The position numbers were made by a program, and so were the translations under genes. From an uncultured Nitrospirales bacterium (GTDB lineage: Bacteria; Nitrospirota; Nitrospiria; Nitrospirales; UBA8639), in the NCBI GenBank assembly GCA_958295805.1, contig OY282373.1, positions 901,001-965,000 on the forward strand: a stretch of 64,000 nt of DNA. The letters are read 5' to 3'. Under the pieces are notes generated by a model. The model saw only the letters and a list, made by a program, of their open reading frames with translations, had not been told where the DNA came from and ran no database searches. Shown here piece after piece: positions 8,601-17,826 of this stretch. The first letter of the stretch is position 1. Every line of letters begins with the position of its first letter.

Positions 8601-10155
8601 CGTAGAAGTCTTTAAGCATCTGTTTTGTTCGGTGGCCGAGGAAATGGGGGGGCGACTTCAGCGTTCGGCGTTTTCTCCGAACATCAAGGAGCGCCGTGAT
8701 TTTTCCTGCGCAGTGTTCGATCACAACGGACGGCTCGTGGCGCAGGCTGCCCACGTCCCCGTCCATCTCGGCGCCATGCCGCTCTCCGTCCAGTCCTGTC
8801 TTCGGCGGATGACCTTTGTTCCCGGGGACGTGGCCATTCTGAACGATCCGTTTCACGGCGGGACGCACCTGCCCGACATCACGATGGTCTCACCCGTGTT
8901 TATTGAAGCCGTGCCCGACCCCGTTCTTCTTGGATTTGTCGCGAATCGCGCACATCACGCGGACGTGGGCGGCATGTCGCCCGGCTCAATGCCGTTGTCT
9001 CGGGACTTGTACCAGGAAGGGGTGATTCTTCCACCGCTGAAGCTTGTTGAGGCCGGCAGAGTGAACCAGTCGCTTTGGGACGTGTTTCTGGCGAACGTGC
9101 GCACCCCACGTGAACGAGCGGGTGACTTGCACGCGCAAATGGCGGCCAATCGCACGGGGATTCAGCGTCTTCAAGAGTTGACGTCACGGTATGGGTGGGA
9201 GCGCGTTCAAGAGCAGATGGCGGGATTATTGGTCTATAGCGAAACCCTGACGCGGCGCAGCATCGCGACGTTGCCGAACGGCACCTATCGATACACGGAC
9301 GTGCTTGATGACGACGGCGTTGGTCCTGATCCCATTGTGATTGCCGCGGCCGTGACGATTCAGGACGACGAGGTGGTCGTTGATTTTGCGGGAAGTGCGC
9401 CTCAGTGTAAGGGGAATGTGAACGCGGTGTACGCCATGACGGTCTCGGCGACCGCGTATGTCTTTCGCTGTTTGCTGGGGTTGGACGTTCCCGGCAACGA
9501 CGGGTGTCTGGCGCCGATTCACGTTCTGGCGCCTGAAGGGTCAATCGTGCACGCTCGGCCTCCGGCTGCCGTGGCCGCGGGCAACGTTGAGACGTCTCAG
9601 CGGATCGTGGACGTGCTGTTGGGGGCGTTGGCGCAAGCGTGTCCCGATCGGGTGCCCGCCGCGAGTCAGGGGACGATGAACAATCTGACCATCGGAGGGT
9701 GGGATCACGAACAACGTCGGCCGTTTGCCTACTATGAAACGTTGGGTGGGGGCGTGGGAGCGGGCCGTGGGCGTCCCGGGGCGAGTGGGGTTCACTCCCA
9801 CATGACCAATACGATGAATACGCCGGTCGAAGCCTTGGAGTACGCCTATCCTTTTCGGATATCCTCATATGCTATTCGCGAAGGCACGGGTGGGACTGGC
9901 CGCTGCCCCGGGGGTAATGGGGTCATCCGGGAAATTGAGTTTTTGCAGGATGCCCACGTTACGATATTATCTGATCGACGACAATCGCAACCGTATGGAT
10001 TGGCCGGCGGGGGGCCTGGACAATCCGGTCGCAACGTGCTGATTCGAAATGGACGGAACACCCTTCTTCCCGGGAAAACCACGCTGGAAGTGATGAAGGG
10101 TGATCGTCTCCGCATCGAAACGCCCGGGGGAGGGGGGCATGGAAGTTTGGTGTGA
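8572..10155 (+). CDS. hyuB: Hydantoinase/oxoprolinase subunit B
   Basis: A 527-residue HyuB-family subunit. Motifs include RRDFSCAVFDHNGRLVAQA, HVPVHLGAMPLSV, GDVAILNDPFHGGTHLPDIT and near the end GGTGRCPGGNGVIRE and TPGGGGHGSL. It opens with TTG at 8572 or GTG at 8584, both inside the end of hyuA. The pair forms the ATP-dependent amide-ring-opening enzyme, cytoplasmic. No transporter or racemase is adjacent, so the pathway context is open. Confidence 0.93.
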   Translation: MEKPVRKAVDVEVFKHLFCSVAEEMGGRLQRSAFSPNIKERRDFSCAVFDHNGRLVAQAAHVPVHLGAMPLSVQSCLRRMTFVPGDVAILNDPFHGGTHLPDITMVSPVFIEAVPDPVLLGFVANRAHHADVGGMSPGSMPLSRDLYQEGVILPPLKLVEAGRVNQSLWDVFLANVRTPRERAGDLHAQMAANRTGIQRLQELTSRYGWERVQEQMAGLLVYSETLTRRSIATLPNGTYRYTDVLDDDGVGPDPIVIAAAVTIQDDEVVVDFAGSAPQCKGNVNAVYAMTVSATAYVFRCLLGLDVPGNDGCLAPIHVLAPEGSIVHARPPAAVAAGNVETSQRIVDVLLGALAQACPDRVPAASQGTMNNLTIGGWDHEQRRPFAYYETLGGGVGAGRGRPGASGVHSHMTNTMNTPVEALEYAYPFRISSYAIREGTGGTGRCPGGNGVIREIEFLQDAHVTILSDRRQSQPYGLAGGGPGQSGRNVLIRNGRNTLLPGKTTLEVMKGDRLRIETPGGGGHGSLV

Positions 10156-10171
10156 AGAAGGCGCCATGAGA

Positions 10172-10200
10172 CATGTCCCCGTCTCCGAACGGGGACGGCG
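10172..10200. repeat. Hairpin repeat with CTCCGA loop, copy B
   Basis: A perfect eight-base stem GTCCCCGT / ACGGGGAC (10175-10182 and 10189-10196) encloses the loop CTCCGA. It lies 19 bases after the hyuB stop. Copy C at 23096-23117 has the same loop and compensating stem changes. No T-run follows, so it is not a textbook terminator. Confidence 0.65.
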
Positions 10201-10260
10201 CGGCGACGAATCAAAGGCTGATGTCGTGATGGTCCGTTTCTTATGAAGGAGATCTGACGC

Positions 10261-10530
10261 GTGAAAGAAATTGATCCCGAACGTTTAGAAATGCTGTATG
10301 AACGATTTTGCGACGTCTGCCTCGTGGAAAAAGAAGTGTGGACGGAAATTTTCATGCCTCGACGGGTTGAAAAGGGCCTGGTCATGACGAACGTCCAAGA
10401 GAAATATGAAGTGGTCATCGACGATCCGGAGATTGAGGAGACGCTCGACGCCAACATCCCGCTGGGCAAATCCTCTTTGCGTGCGGCCATTCAAGAATAC
10501 AAAGACCACATCAGTTTTCATAAAATCTAG
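10261..10530 (+). CDS. Hypothetical protein, 89 aa
   Basis: An 89-residue soluble protein that starts with GTG, supported by an AAGGAG Shine-Dalgarno at about 10246-10251. It has an N-terminal FCDVCLVEKEVW segment and an acidic middle (DDPEIEETLDANIP). It has no signal peptide. The next gene begins 40 bases later on the same strand. No family is recognised. Confidence 0.65.
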   Translation: MKEIDPERLEMLYERFCDVCLVEKEVWTEIFMPRRVEKGLVMTNVQEKYEVVIDDPEIEETLDANIPLGKSSLRAAIQEYKDHISFHKI

Positions 10531-10570
10531 GGCGTGGGAAAGGCTGACCCACCCGGGGAAGGGGAGAACG

Positions 10571-10957
10571 ATGGCGGCTCCTGAGACGTTTATCAAAGCC
10601 TTGCAGCGTGAACCCATCACGTGTCCGCGGACGGCTTGCCGGGAACACGTGGATTGTACCGATGTCTCTTCTCCTCAGGATCGAGTAAAGACGTACCATC
10701 TTCGATGCGACGCGTGCGGGTGGGAGGATCGCGTCCGGGGCTCTGATGAGAGCGCGGTGCCGTGGGATGAGGCTGCGTTACAAACGATGATGGATGAACA
10801 TCTTCTGCACCTTCAGCCCGTCTGTCCAGATGATTGTGCTCCCGTCGTGTTTACCTCGCTCCCGAATCCCCGTCGAAAAGCCAGGTATCGCATTGCGTGC
10901 TTCTATTGTGGCCGGCAGGTGGAAATGGATTGGCCGCCGCAAGAGACCAAGTGGTAA
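10571..10957 (+). CDS. Small Cys-rich (zinc-ribbon-like) protein, 128 aa
   Basis: A 128-residue protein. ATG 10571 is preceded by GGGGAGAACG. Three pairs of cysteines are seen: TCPRTACREHVDC, LRCDACGWEDR and IACFYCGRQVEMDW, plus VCPDDC. This suggests one or two zinc-ribbon modules. It has no export signal. It is the last gene before the convergent TonB-dependent receptor, whose stop lies 16 bases away. The function is unknown. Confidence 0.65.
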   Translation: MAAPETFIKALQREPITCPRTACREHVDCTDVSSPQDRVKTYHLRCDACGWEDRVRGSDESAVPWDEAALQTMMDEHLLHLQPVCPDDCAPVVFTSLPNPRRKARYRIACFYCGRQVEMDWPPQETKW

Positions 10958-10972
10958 CGTTCGTCCGGGCGG

Positions 10973-12922
10973 CTACATGTTCCAATTGCCTTGTACGCCG
11001 AATCGTACCCACGTTCCGGGGGCTTCAAATCCGAGAAACTCTTCATACCTCGCGTTGGTCAGATTGTCTGCCGCGCCGAAGAGTTTCCACGCGTCGTTCA
11101 GGGCGTAGGTGGCGGCCACGTTGACTCGATAATATCCGGGCACCTTGGTGTCCGTCGTGGGAATTTGCAGATCAAAGCGTTGACCGACGGCTTGAAGTTG
11201 GCTGCGGATGGTGAACGTGGGCGTGACGTGGACCTGGATCGTCAGGCCTCCCGAGAACGTCGGCCGATTCCGAAGAGGTGCGTTCGTCCAGGAAATTCGG
11301 CCGTCCATGTAGGTCAACCAGCCTCCGACGTGCAGAGGGGGCGATGGGGTGGCGGCCACGTGCAATTCAACTCCTTCCGTCCTGACGGCGTTCAAGTTTA
11401 CCAGGCGGAAGATTCGCCGTCCGGCAAGACCCGGGTCCAGGTCGATCTGATGAAAAAAGGCATTGTGAAAGTAGGTGGCCTGGATTTTGGTATCCCAAAG
11501 GGAGGGCAGCACGTGCCGAAACCCCACGTCCCAGCCAACGCTGGATTCGGGAGAGAGGCGAGGATTGCCGATGAGAGGATCTCCCAGCGCGGACAAACTT
11601 GGTAATTTGAATCCCTCACCGTAACTCGCGTGGATGGTGGTTCGTGGAAATGGGTCCGCGCTGAGTGCGAGACGCGGGGTGACTTCGAGAGGCAGATTCT
11701 CTGGGCCGTCCACCCGAATGCCGGCACTCAGCCGCACGTGCTCACGTGGGGAAAAAATCGATTCCAGCATCACGCCCGGCGTCGTGCGTGATTGTTTGAA
11801 ATCCGTGCCGGCTTTTGACGGAAGGCCCAGGACGGTCAAGTCCTGCGTTCCCGTTCGCGTGCCGTCTTCGTGAATGACTTGAACGCCGCCTGCCACTTTC
11901 AGCCACGACGTCAGGGCAGTCCGAAGCGTCCAATGGAGGCGCATCCGAGTGAATTGCGTCTGGAAGAGTGCGGGAGGGATTTGAAACGTCTTTGGTGCGG
12001 ACTGAACCCCCGGGCTTGCCACGTCCTGTCTCCGATACATCACGTTTCCGGTCAGTTGATTCTCCCAATCCCGGGCGAGCGGGAACGTCAGATTGAATCC
12101 GAAAAGACCTTCGTCCGTGCGCCGCTGCTCCGTTTGACGGAGGATGGCCAGGCGTGGACCGCCGCTGCCTTCTGGAAACGACCGGGTGTCGGTTTTCGTA
12201 TACTGTCCCGTCAGCTCGAGCTTGAGGGAGTCTTGAGGCGACCAGTTCAGCTTGCCGCCGATGGTCCCGGAAGCAAACCGGTCTCCCATGACTTGACTGT
12301 CGTTTCGGGTGAAAGAGGCGGAACCGGCGTATCGGAATTGCTCGGCGGACCCCATTGTCTGGAAGACCCCGCGGGCGTATCCCCATTGACCGCCTTCCGC
12401 TCGCGTCGTCATTCGATCCGCGGCCGTTCCTTTCCGAGTAATGACGTTTACCACGCCGGCCATGGCGTCGGACCCATAGAACACGGAGGCCGGTCCCTTG
12501 ATGATTTCGATCCGTTCGATACGCTCAGGAGTCAGTGACGATAAATCGACTGATCCGCCACGCTGGTTCGTCGGATCGTTCAACGGAACGCCGTCCAACA
12601 GCACCATCGTAAAATTCGGATCACCTCCGCGAAGATACAGTGAACTGAGGCCACCCCGGCCTCCCATCTCATCCACAAAGATTCCGGGTATTTGTTGCAG
12701 GATGGTGCTGACTCGATGAGGCTGCTGAGAGGCCAGCTCTTTCCGCGTGATAATCCTGACGTTGGCAGGCGTTTGCGATTGAACCGTGGGCAGGGCTGTT
12801 CCCGTCACCACGACGGGATCGAGCGTGGAAACGGGTTGAGGTTCTGCCAAACAGACCGACGTCAACAGGCAGATCGTCATCTCCAAGGCCAGGGTTTGGA
12901 CCAGTCGTAAGTTTTTCGTCAT
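10973..12922 (-). CDS. TonB-dependent outer-membrane receptor (BtuB-like)
   Basis: A 649-residue protein. A signal peptide is followed by the TonB-box/plug region (VVVTGTALPTVQSQ) and a plug domain with VSTILQQIPGIFV, LYLRGGDPNFTMVLLDGVPLNDP, RIEIIKGPASVFYGSDAMAGVVNVITRKG. The rest is a beta-barrel ending in an aromatic-rich strand, with typical NLTNARYEEFLGF near the C-terminus. It imports a ligand across the outer membrane using TonB energy. The plug resembles the cobalamin receptor BtuB, but I saw no cobalamin riboswitch upstream (12923-13250), so the ligand is open. No TonB/ABC import genes adjoin. Confidence 0.9.
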   Translation of the reverse strand: MTKNLRLVQTLALEMTICLLTSVCLAEPQPVSTLDPVVVTGTALPTVQSQTPANVRIITRKELASQQPHRVSTILQQIPGIFVDEMGGRGGLSSLYLRGGDPNFTMVLLDGVPLNDPTNQRGGSVDLSSLTPERIERIEIIKGPASVFYGSDAMAGVVNVITRKGTAADRMTTRAEGGQWGYARGVFQTMGSAEQFRYAGSASFTRNDSQVMGDRFASGTIGGKLNWSPQDSLKLELTGQYTKTDTRSFPEGSGGPRLAILRQTEQRRTDEGLFGFNLTFPLARDWENQLTGNVMYRRQDVASPGVQSAPKTFQIPPALFQTQFTRMRLHWTLRTALTSWLKVAGGVQVIHEDGTRTGTQDLTVLGLPSKAGTDFKQSRTTPGVMLESIFSPREHVRLSAGIRVDGPENLPLEVTPRLALSADPFPRTTIHASYGEGFKLPSLSALGDPLIGNPRLSPESSVGWDVGFRHVLPSLWDTKIQATYFHNAFFHQIDLDPGLAGRRIFRLVNLNAVRTEGVELHVAATPSPPLHVGGWLTYMDGRISWTNAPLRNRPTFSGGLTIQVHVTPTFTIRSQLQAVGQRFDLQIPTTDTKVPGYYRVNVAATYALNDAWKLFGAADNLTNARYEEFLGFEAPGTWVRFGVQGNWNM

Positions 12923-13041
12923 GCTTGCTTTTCATCACAAAGGCCATGTGCGTTATACACCAATCGGTTGCACCCACCCAAGCAGTCCGGACTTTTCCCC
13001 TCCGCGTCCGCGGGGGCAGGCTCTTCCCCTCTCTCGTCAAC

Positions 13042-13184
13042 GTCATCCTGAGCGAAGCGAAGGCTCTGCTTTTCTCTTCCTTGTCCCGAAGGTACGCCCT
13101 GTTCCCGTAACGAACCGGATTCTTCCCTTCGAGGCACTTCGAGGCTCAGGGGAACCTCAGGGCAGGCGCTTCGCTCAGAATGAC
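13042..13184. repeat. Inverted-repeat element, about 143 bp
   Basis: Ends are GTCATCCTGAGCGAAGCG (13042-13059) and CGCTTCGCTCAGAATGAC (13167-13184), inverted copies with one mismatch. Between them are further self-complementary segments (CTTCGAGGCACTTCGAGG). It occupies the middle of the 450-base divergent gap between the TonB-dependent receptor and the peptide transporter. It resembles widespread non-autonomous palindromic repeats. No gene is seen in the rest of the gap. Confidence 0.65.
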
Positions 13185-13372
13185 GGAGAAGACATGAATG
13201 ACGGAGACAGTATTTTTCCGGCGGCAAGGGCGGGCAATTGAAGCCCTCTTCTCCTTGCACGTCAATCCGTGTTATATACAAGCCGTTCTTTTCTTACGTC
13301 GATTCTTGCCGGCGGACGGACACTCGGGGTGTCCGGGGTAGACGTGAGTCGCGTGTCAATCATGGTGTCGTC

Positions 13373-14731
13373 ATGAGCAACGTTCACTATCGTTCTTCTC
13401 CTGAAGTCTCGGATCGTATGCCGTCCGCGATGCCGTTTTTGATCGTGAATGAGGCGGCTGAGCGATTCAGTTACTACGGGATGCGGACGATTCTGGTCGT
13501 GTTCATGACGCAGTATCTGGTGAACGTGGACGGCGCGGTGGACGTCATGACGGAACCCGAGGCGCGCGCCTATTATCATCTCTTTGCGTCCGCGGTGTAT
13601 TTTTTCCCCGCGGTCGGGGCCTTGATCGCGGACGTCTGGTTGGGGAAATATCGCACTATTCTGTCCTTGTCGTTGGTGTACTGCCTGGGGCACTTGGCGC
13701 TGGCCGTGGACCAGACCCGGATCGGGTTAGCGGTGGGGTTGACGTTGATCGCCGTGGGTTCCGGTGGCATCAAACCTTGTGTCTCCGCCAACCTGGGCGA
13801 CCAGTTTTGTTCCACGAACGGTCACTTACTCAGCAAAGCGTTTTACTGGTTTTATTTTGCCATTAACCTGGGGGCGGGGATTTCTACGCTCCTGACTCCC
13901 TGGCTGCTGCATCACGTCGGGCCGCATCTGGCCTTCGGCGTTCCCGGGTTGTTGATGTTGCTTGCCACCTGGGTGTTCTGGTTGGGACGCCGGCAATATG
14001 CACACGTTCCCGCCCAGGGACGATCGTTTTTTCAGACGTTGCAGGCTCCTGAGAGTCTGTGGTCCCTGTGGCGTCTCACTCCCGTCTATCTGTTTGTCGC
14101 GTTTTTCTGGGCACTTTATGACCAGACGGGTTCGGCGTGGGTCTTACAGGCGACGCACATGGACTTACAGTGGATGGGGATAGAATGGCTGCCTTCGCAA
14201 ATCCAGTTCGTGAATCCCTTTTTGATTATGCTGCTCATTCCGTTGTTTTCCTTTGGCGTCTACCCCTGCATCGATCGGGTGTTTCCCTTGACGCCGTTGC
14301 GGAAAATCGGCATCGGGTTTTTTGTGACGGTGGTGGCCTTTGTGATTTCAGCCTTGATTGAGGTGCAGATTGCCGCGGGCCTGCGGCCGAACGTGGTATG
14401 GCAATTGTTTGCGTATCTGGTCATCACCGCGGCCGAGGTCATGGTCTCGATTACCTGTCTGGAATTTTCCTATACCCAGGCGCCGAAGGGTTTGAAGTCC
14501 GTCGTGATGGCCATCTTTTTACTGTCGATTTCTCTTGGGAATGCCTTTACCGCCTTGGTCAACTATTTCATTGAGAACGAAGATGGGAGCGTGCGGCTGG
14601 TCGGCGCGGAGTATTACTGGTTTTTTGCCGGCGTCATGTTGGGCGCGTCGATTTTGTTTATCGCGGTGGCCAAACGGTACGACGGCAAGACTTATCTGGA
14701 AGGAGAGTCGGCCCGGCCCGGTCTTGGCTGA
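13373..14731 (+). CDS. POT/PTR family proton-dependent oligopeptide transporter
   Basis: A 452-residue polytopic membrane protein. ATG 13373 is taken because the family motif sits close to the N-terminus (NEAAERFSYYGMRTIL, the ExxER proton-coupling motif). Further family text is YFFPAVGALIADVWLGKY, GSGGIKPCVSANLGDQF and ALYDQTGSAWVLQ. About 12 membrane helices are evident. It imports di- and tripeptides with protons across the inner membrane. Its 3' end overlaps the convergent gene at 14692 by 40 bases. An upstream in-frame start at 13238 is possible but lacks family similarity. Confidence 0.9.
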   Translation: MSNVHYRSSPEVSDRMPSAMPFLIVNEAAERFSYYGMRTILVVFMTQYLVNVDGAVDVMTEPEARAYYHLFASAVYFFPAVGALIADVWLGKYRTILSLSLVYCLGHLALAVDQTRIGLAVGLTLIAVGSGGIKPCVSANLGDQFCSTNGHLLSKAFYWFYFAINLGAGISTLLTPWLLHHVGPHLAFGVPGLLMLLATWVFWLGRRQYAHVPAQGRSFFQTLQAPESLWSLWRLTPVYLFVAFFWALYDQTGSAWVLQATHMDLQWMGIEWLPSQIQFVNPFLIMLLIPLFSFGVYPCIDRVFPLTPLRKIGIGFFVTVVAFVISALIEVQIAAGLRPNVVWQLFAYLVITAAEVMVSITCLEFSYTQAPKGLKSVVMAIFLLSISLGNAFTALVNYFIENEDGSVRLVGAEYYWFFAGVMLGASILFIAVAKRYDGKTYLEGESARPGLG

Positions 14732-15498
14732 GGATCAGGTTTGGGGGCTTGGCTCAGATAGAACACTTGGTTCACCCGGAAGGCTTCAGTGTACTGATCG
14801 GGGTAAATGTGCTGTGAATGAAAACAGCGCCCGTCAAAAATAATCAGACGATTGGGTCTCATCTGCATGAGGGTGAGCAACTCCCAATGGGCGTTCCCGT
14901 CGTTGATGTAGGCGTTCTCACGATTGGCAAACAACGGGTTGAAAATCATACTGTTTTGAAAGTTTTCATACCCTTCGGCGCTGCTGAGAAATTCATCGCT
15001 GAGTTCCAGACGATCCGCGAGGTCGCGAATCTCCTGGTCGGGCACGATGGGCACGCGCTCTAACCCCGTGGGGAGATGCCGATACAGCCCCGTGCCGCCC
15101 ATGCAGGAGTCCGCAGGATTGAGGTAGACCATGGCGGTCACGTCTTGATCGACGTGAGGCTGACGCTGTCCGACGTTGAGGCGGTAATTCTTGTTGGTGA
15201 TGCCTTGAAACACCGCGGGTTGTGGCTGAAAAAACGGGTGGAGCCGTTTCCCCCAGAATTCGCTGATCGCCCGCACGATGGGTTCGGTCTCGACGTTCAC
15301 TGACGCCCGGACTCCCGGAAAGTTGCCGACGATCTCGAATCGATCCGTATAAGGCAGTTCCAAGGCCAGTTGAAGGACCTTGTCGGGATACTGATAAAAC
15401 TCGTCAACCAGAATCACCTGGTGGCGGCCCAGGCCTACGTGGTCGTGAGACACGCAACAGCGAGGATTGATGCTGAAAGTTTCCGGGGAGACGCGCAC
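14692..15498 (-). CDS. DUF6445-like protein with 2OG-Fe(II)-dioxygenase-type residues
   Basis: A 268-residue soluble protein. The region QPHVDQDVTAMVYLNP followed later by RLIIFDGRCFHSQHIY gives the HxD...H pattern of iron/2-oxoglutarate dioxygenases, in a layout I associate with the DUF6445 family. The start at 15498 begins MRVSPETFSINP. It is convergent with, and overlaps by 40 bases, the peptide transporter gene. Substrate is unknown. The dioxygenase assignment is inferred from motif spacing only. Confidence 0.65.
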   Translation of the reverse strand: MRVSPETFSINPRCCVSHDHVGLGRHQVILVDEFYQYPDKVLQLALELPYTDRFEIVGNFPGVRASVNVETEPIVRAISEFWGKRLHPFFQPQPAVFQGITNKNYRLNVGQRQPHVDQDVTAMVYLNPADSCMGGTGLYRHLPTGLERVPIVPDQEIRDLADRLELSDEFLSSAEGYENFQNSMIFNPLFANRENAYINDGNAHWELLTLMQMRPNRLIIFDGRCFHSQHIYPDQYTEAFRVNQVFYLSQAPKPDPQPRPGRADSPSR

Positions 15499-15536
15499 GA
15501 ATGACTCCCGACCGCATGGACGAGCCAGGTTGCGGG

Positions 15537-16070
15537 CTAGTGCGTATGATCGCTCATCAGTTCGAGGAAACGTGGAGCCAAGATGCTGCTCTGGATAAAA
15601 ATCAGGCCGCGTTCTCCCAATCTTCGATAACTCAGGTTGATTTCGGTTTCCTCCTGACGCCAGGAGTATTCCTGGTTCAATCCGCGAATCATCGAGCCTG
15701 GGCGGTGTTGAATTTTTCCATGTCGGGACTCTAGGACGTGCTTCAGGCGGGTATGCGTGGCCTCACCCCGATAGCGAATCATCACGCGAGTAAATTTGTC
15801 GTCAATGGCGTAGAGTTTGACGGCGTCAACGGTTTCTTGAGCAAAGTGGGGTGGGCGTTCCTTGTACTCATACACGTTGACTCTGCCGTCGCGTTCGACC
15901 AGCACGAGTTGAGACACGTCAGCCAATGCGCTTCCCCAGGCGATTCCTTGAAATCCAGGAGATTGTGCAGAAGGGTCGTCGGCTTTGACGACGAGTCCCG
16001 GCACCCAGACAAACAAGACGAGAAGCAGAAGGCCGAGACGCCATTGGCTGTGTAGAATACGTGTGTGCAT
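15537..16070 (-). CDS. Exported hypothetical protein, 177 aa
   Basis: ATG 16070 is chosen because it places a signal sequence at the N-terminus (LGLLLLVLFVWVPGLVVKA). The mature part contains FQGIAWGSALADVSQLVLVE and repeated short beta segments (YAIDDKFTRVMIRYRGEATH), resembling small periplasmic proteins that follow a GIxWG pattern. It lies 38 bases upstream of the DUF6445-like gene on the same strand, so the two may be cotranscribed. The function is unknown. Confidence 0.65.
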   Translation of the reverse strand: MHTRILHSQWRLGLLLLVLFVWVPGLVVKADDPSAQSPGFQGIAWGSALADVSQLVLVERDGRVNVYEYKERPPHFAQETVDAVKLYAIDDKFTRVMIRYRGEATHTRLKHVLESRHGKIQHRPGSMIRGLNQEYSWRQEETEINLSYRRLGERGLIFIQSSILAPRFLELMSDHTH

Positions 16071-16239
16071 GTTATTCGTCCAACCTACCATCCACACGTG
16101 TAAATCGCAATGTGTTGTAGAAGTCAGAGCCGTTGGAGCAGGAATGGTCCCGAAGATGGCCCGCGCATGCGTCGCAGGCAGTTCCTTCACCGGGCAGAGG
16201 GAACGGCCCCGAGGGGGAAAGAGAAAAAGTTTTCTGACC

Positions 16240-17184
16240 CTATGCGAGGGGGGTTAAACAGACCGAATCTTTTCCCACGGGGATGAGGTCGGACACATCC
16301 GTTTGATCCTTCTCGGGTCCCAGCAGGATCCAGGCGTCGGGGTTGTCCATGATGGTTTGGACGAGTTGGGTGTGGAGATCATGACCCGATTTGTTGGCGA
16401 TAATGTGACCGACGACGTGGGTGCCCAGGAGAGACATGTCTCCGATGAGGTCTAAGATCTTATGACGAACACATTCATCAGGAAACCGAAGTTCTTCCTC
16501 ATTTAATATCCCGTCCTCCGAATCGGAAAACACAATCGTGTTGTCTAAAGAACCGCCTTTGCCCAAGCCTCGGTCCCATAAGGCTTCAATCTCGCGTGAG
16601 AACGCAAACGTTCTGGCTTCGGCAATGTTGGTCTGAAAATTCCACGCCGACCATTCATGCTCATAGGTTTGTTGCTGAATCAGAGGATGATTGTAATCAA
16701 TCGTATAGGTGATTTTGGGAAGGGGAGCGGGCAGAATGGAAATTTCTCGGTTCTGGTTTCTGATGTGGATGGGTTCCACGATTTTCAGATAGGTCCGAGG
16801 ACGCGCCTGGGGCACGACCCCGGCGAGTTGAATGAGTTGGGCAAAGGGAGCCGCACTACCGTCCATTGCCGGCACTTCTTCTGAGTCGATATCGATAAAG
16901 GCATTATCAATCCCCAGACCCCATAGGGCCGAGAGCACGTGTTCGGTGGTTTGTATTTGAAAGCCGTTGGACCCAATCGCCGTACAGAGTTCTACGGGCC
17001 GAAGATTCCGAATCAGTGCTTGGCACGTCTCCACGTGGCTGTTTACCTTGCGTCGAAACACAATGCCGTTATCAGGCGGAGCCGGAGAGAGCGTCACCTG
17101 GGAAGGACAGGCGGAATGGAGTCCCACGCCGGACATGGATACGGATTGCCCAATGGTCTGCTGTGTCTGCATCAATTCTCTCAA
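16240..17184 (-). CDS. lpxC: UDP-3-O-acyl-N-acetylglucosamine deacetylase
   Basis: A 314-residue LpxC, the zinc enzyme for the committed step of lipid A synthesis in the cytoplasm. Zinc ligands are visible: His in TTEHVLSAL, and His and Asp in VRHKILDLIGD; the catalytic His lies in NKSGHDLH. Length is normal for the family. The N-terminal QQTIGQSVSMSGVGLHSA is the usual opening strand. It stands alone here rather than in a division cluster. Its leader (17185-17400) is strikingly AT-rich. Presence of lpxC supports a lipopolysaccharide-bearing outer membrane. Confidence 0.96.
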   Translation of the reverse strand: MRELMQTQQTIGQSVSMSGVGLHSACPSQVTLSPAPPDNGIVFRRKVNSHVETCQALIRNLRPVELCTAIGSNGFQIQTTEHVLSALWGLGIDNAFIDIDSEEVPAMDGSAAPFAQLIQLAGVVPQARPRTYLKIVEPIHIRNQNREISILPAPLPKITYTIDYNHPLIQQQTYEHEWSAWNFQTNIAEARTFAFSREIEALWDRGLGKGGSLDNTIVFSDSEDGILNEEELRFPDECVRHKILDLIGDMSLLGTHVVGHIIANKSGHDLHTQLVQTIMDNPDAWILLGPEKDQTDVSDLIPVGKDSVCLTPLA

Positions 17185-17400
17185 TCCTCCGTCAAAGATT
17201 TTCGATCAACGCTCCTTATTGTATGCAAATGACAGGCCATATTTTTTCACATGCCCATATACATAACATATTGAAAAATAAAAACAAAATTCACAAGCAA
17301 ATCCAAGCATATTTGACATTGATGTTAAAAATCAATAGTGCAGTTGCAAAAATAACACATTTTGTCAATAGCAACAGCCGGAAAAATTCATGACCGATAA
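17185..17400 (-). promoter_or_regulatory. AT-rich leader/promoter region of lpxC
   Basis: The 216 bases upstream of lpxC are strongly AT-rich compared with the surrounding sequence and contain no gene. On the minus strand a TTGACA hexamer is present at 17368-17363, but I could not pair it with a convincing -10 box. It is likely to contain the lpxC promoter and an UP-like region. Confidence 0.4.
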
Positions 17401-17826
17401 TCACGTGCGAAAAGGTTCCAATAAGAAACGCAAGGGATTTGGAAACATCGCGAGGTCTTGAGTGCGGGCGCGGCCGGCGATAATCCCGCGATGTTTTTTG
17501 TGTAGCCCTGAGTCTGTGAAGGCTTGCCCGTAGAGTTCCCGTCTCAGGATGGGATTGACGAGAAGTTGTTTGCGTTGGTCATCTGTTTTTGTGTCAGTCA
17601 AGGCGGAGAGGCACAAAATGGCTTGTTCGATACTGTGGTAGGGCGGGGCGAGATTCAGCACGGCATAGAAATCTTCCAGATTCTGACGGAATTCGTTGAG
17701 CAGGGGTTGGCAATCGTCACGCGACATTGTGGATGCCGGGTTGGTGAGATGGTTGCGAACGGATGCCGTGACCTTCGTGGAAAACGTTTGACACTCCCTT
17801 GACGCTCCGGAAGGTGCATCCTTCAT
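17401..17826 (-). CDS. Hypothetical protein at the end of the nfeD-slipin-trkA operon
   Basis: A 141-residue soluble protein whose ATG overlaps the trkA stop by four bases (17823-17826), so it is translationally coupled to trkA. It has no signal peptide. It is mainly helical with segments such as EFRQNLEDFYAVLNLAPPYHS. I do not recognise the family. Because of the tight coupling it may act on or with the TrkA-type protein. Confidence 0.65.
   Translation of the reverse strand: MKDAPSGASRECQTFSTKVTASVRNHLTNPASTMSRDDCQPLLNEFRQNLEDFYAVLNLAPPYHSIEQAILCLSALTDTKTDDQRKQLLVNPILRRELYGQAFTDSGLHKKHRGIIAGRARTQDLAMFPNPLRFLLEPFRT

Noticed and set aside
8900-9868. A 322-codon open frame antisense to hyuB
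   Set aside because: Arg/Pro/Ser-rich shadow frame; hyuB has strong family motifs across the same region.
12923-13250. A possible cobalamin riboswitch upstream of the BtuB-like receptor
   Set aside because: I could not find the B12-box core or the expected stems; the gap is occupied by an inverted-repeat element.
13238-13372. A 45-residue N-terminal extension of the POT transporter
   Set aside because: The extension is Arg-rich, unlike POT N-termini, and the ExxER motif fits normal spacing from ATG 13373.
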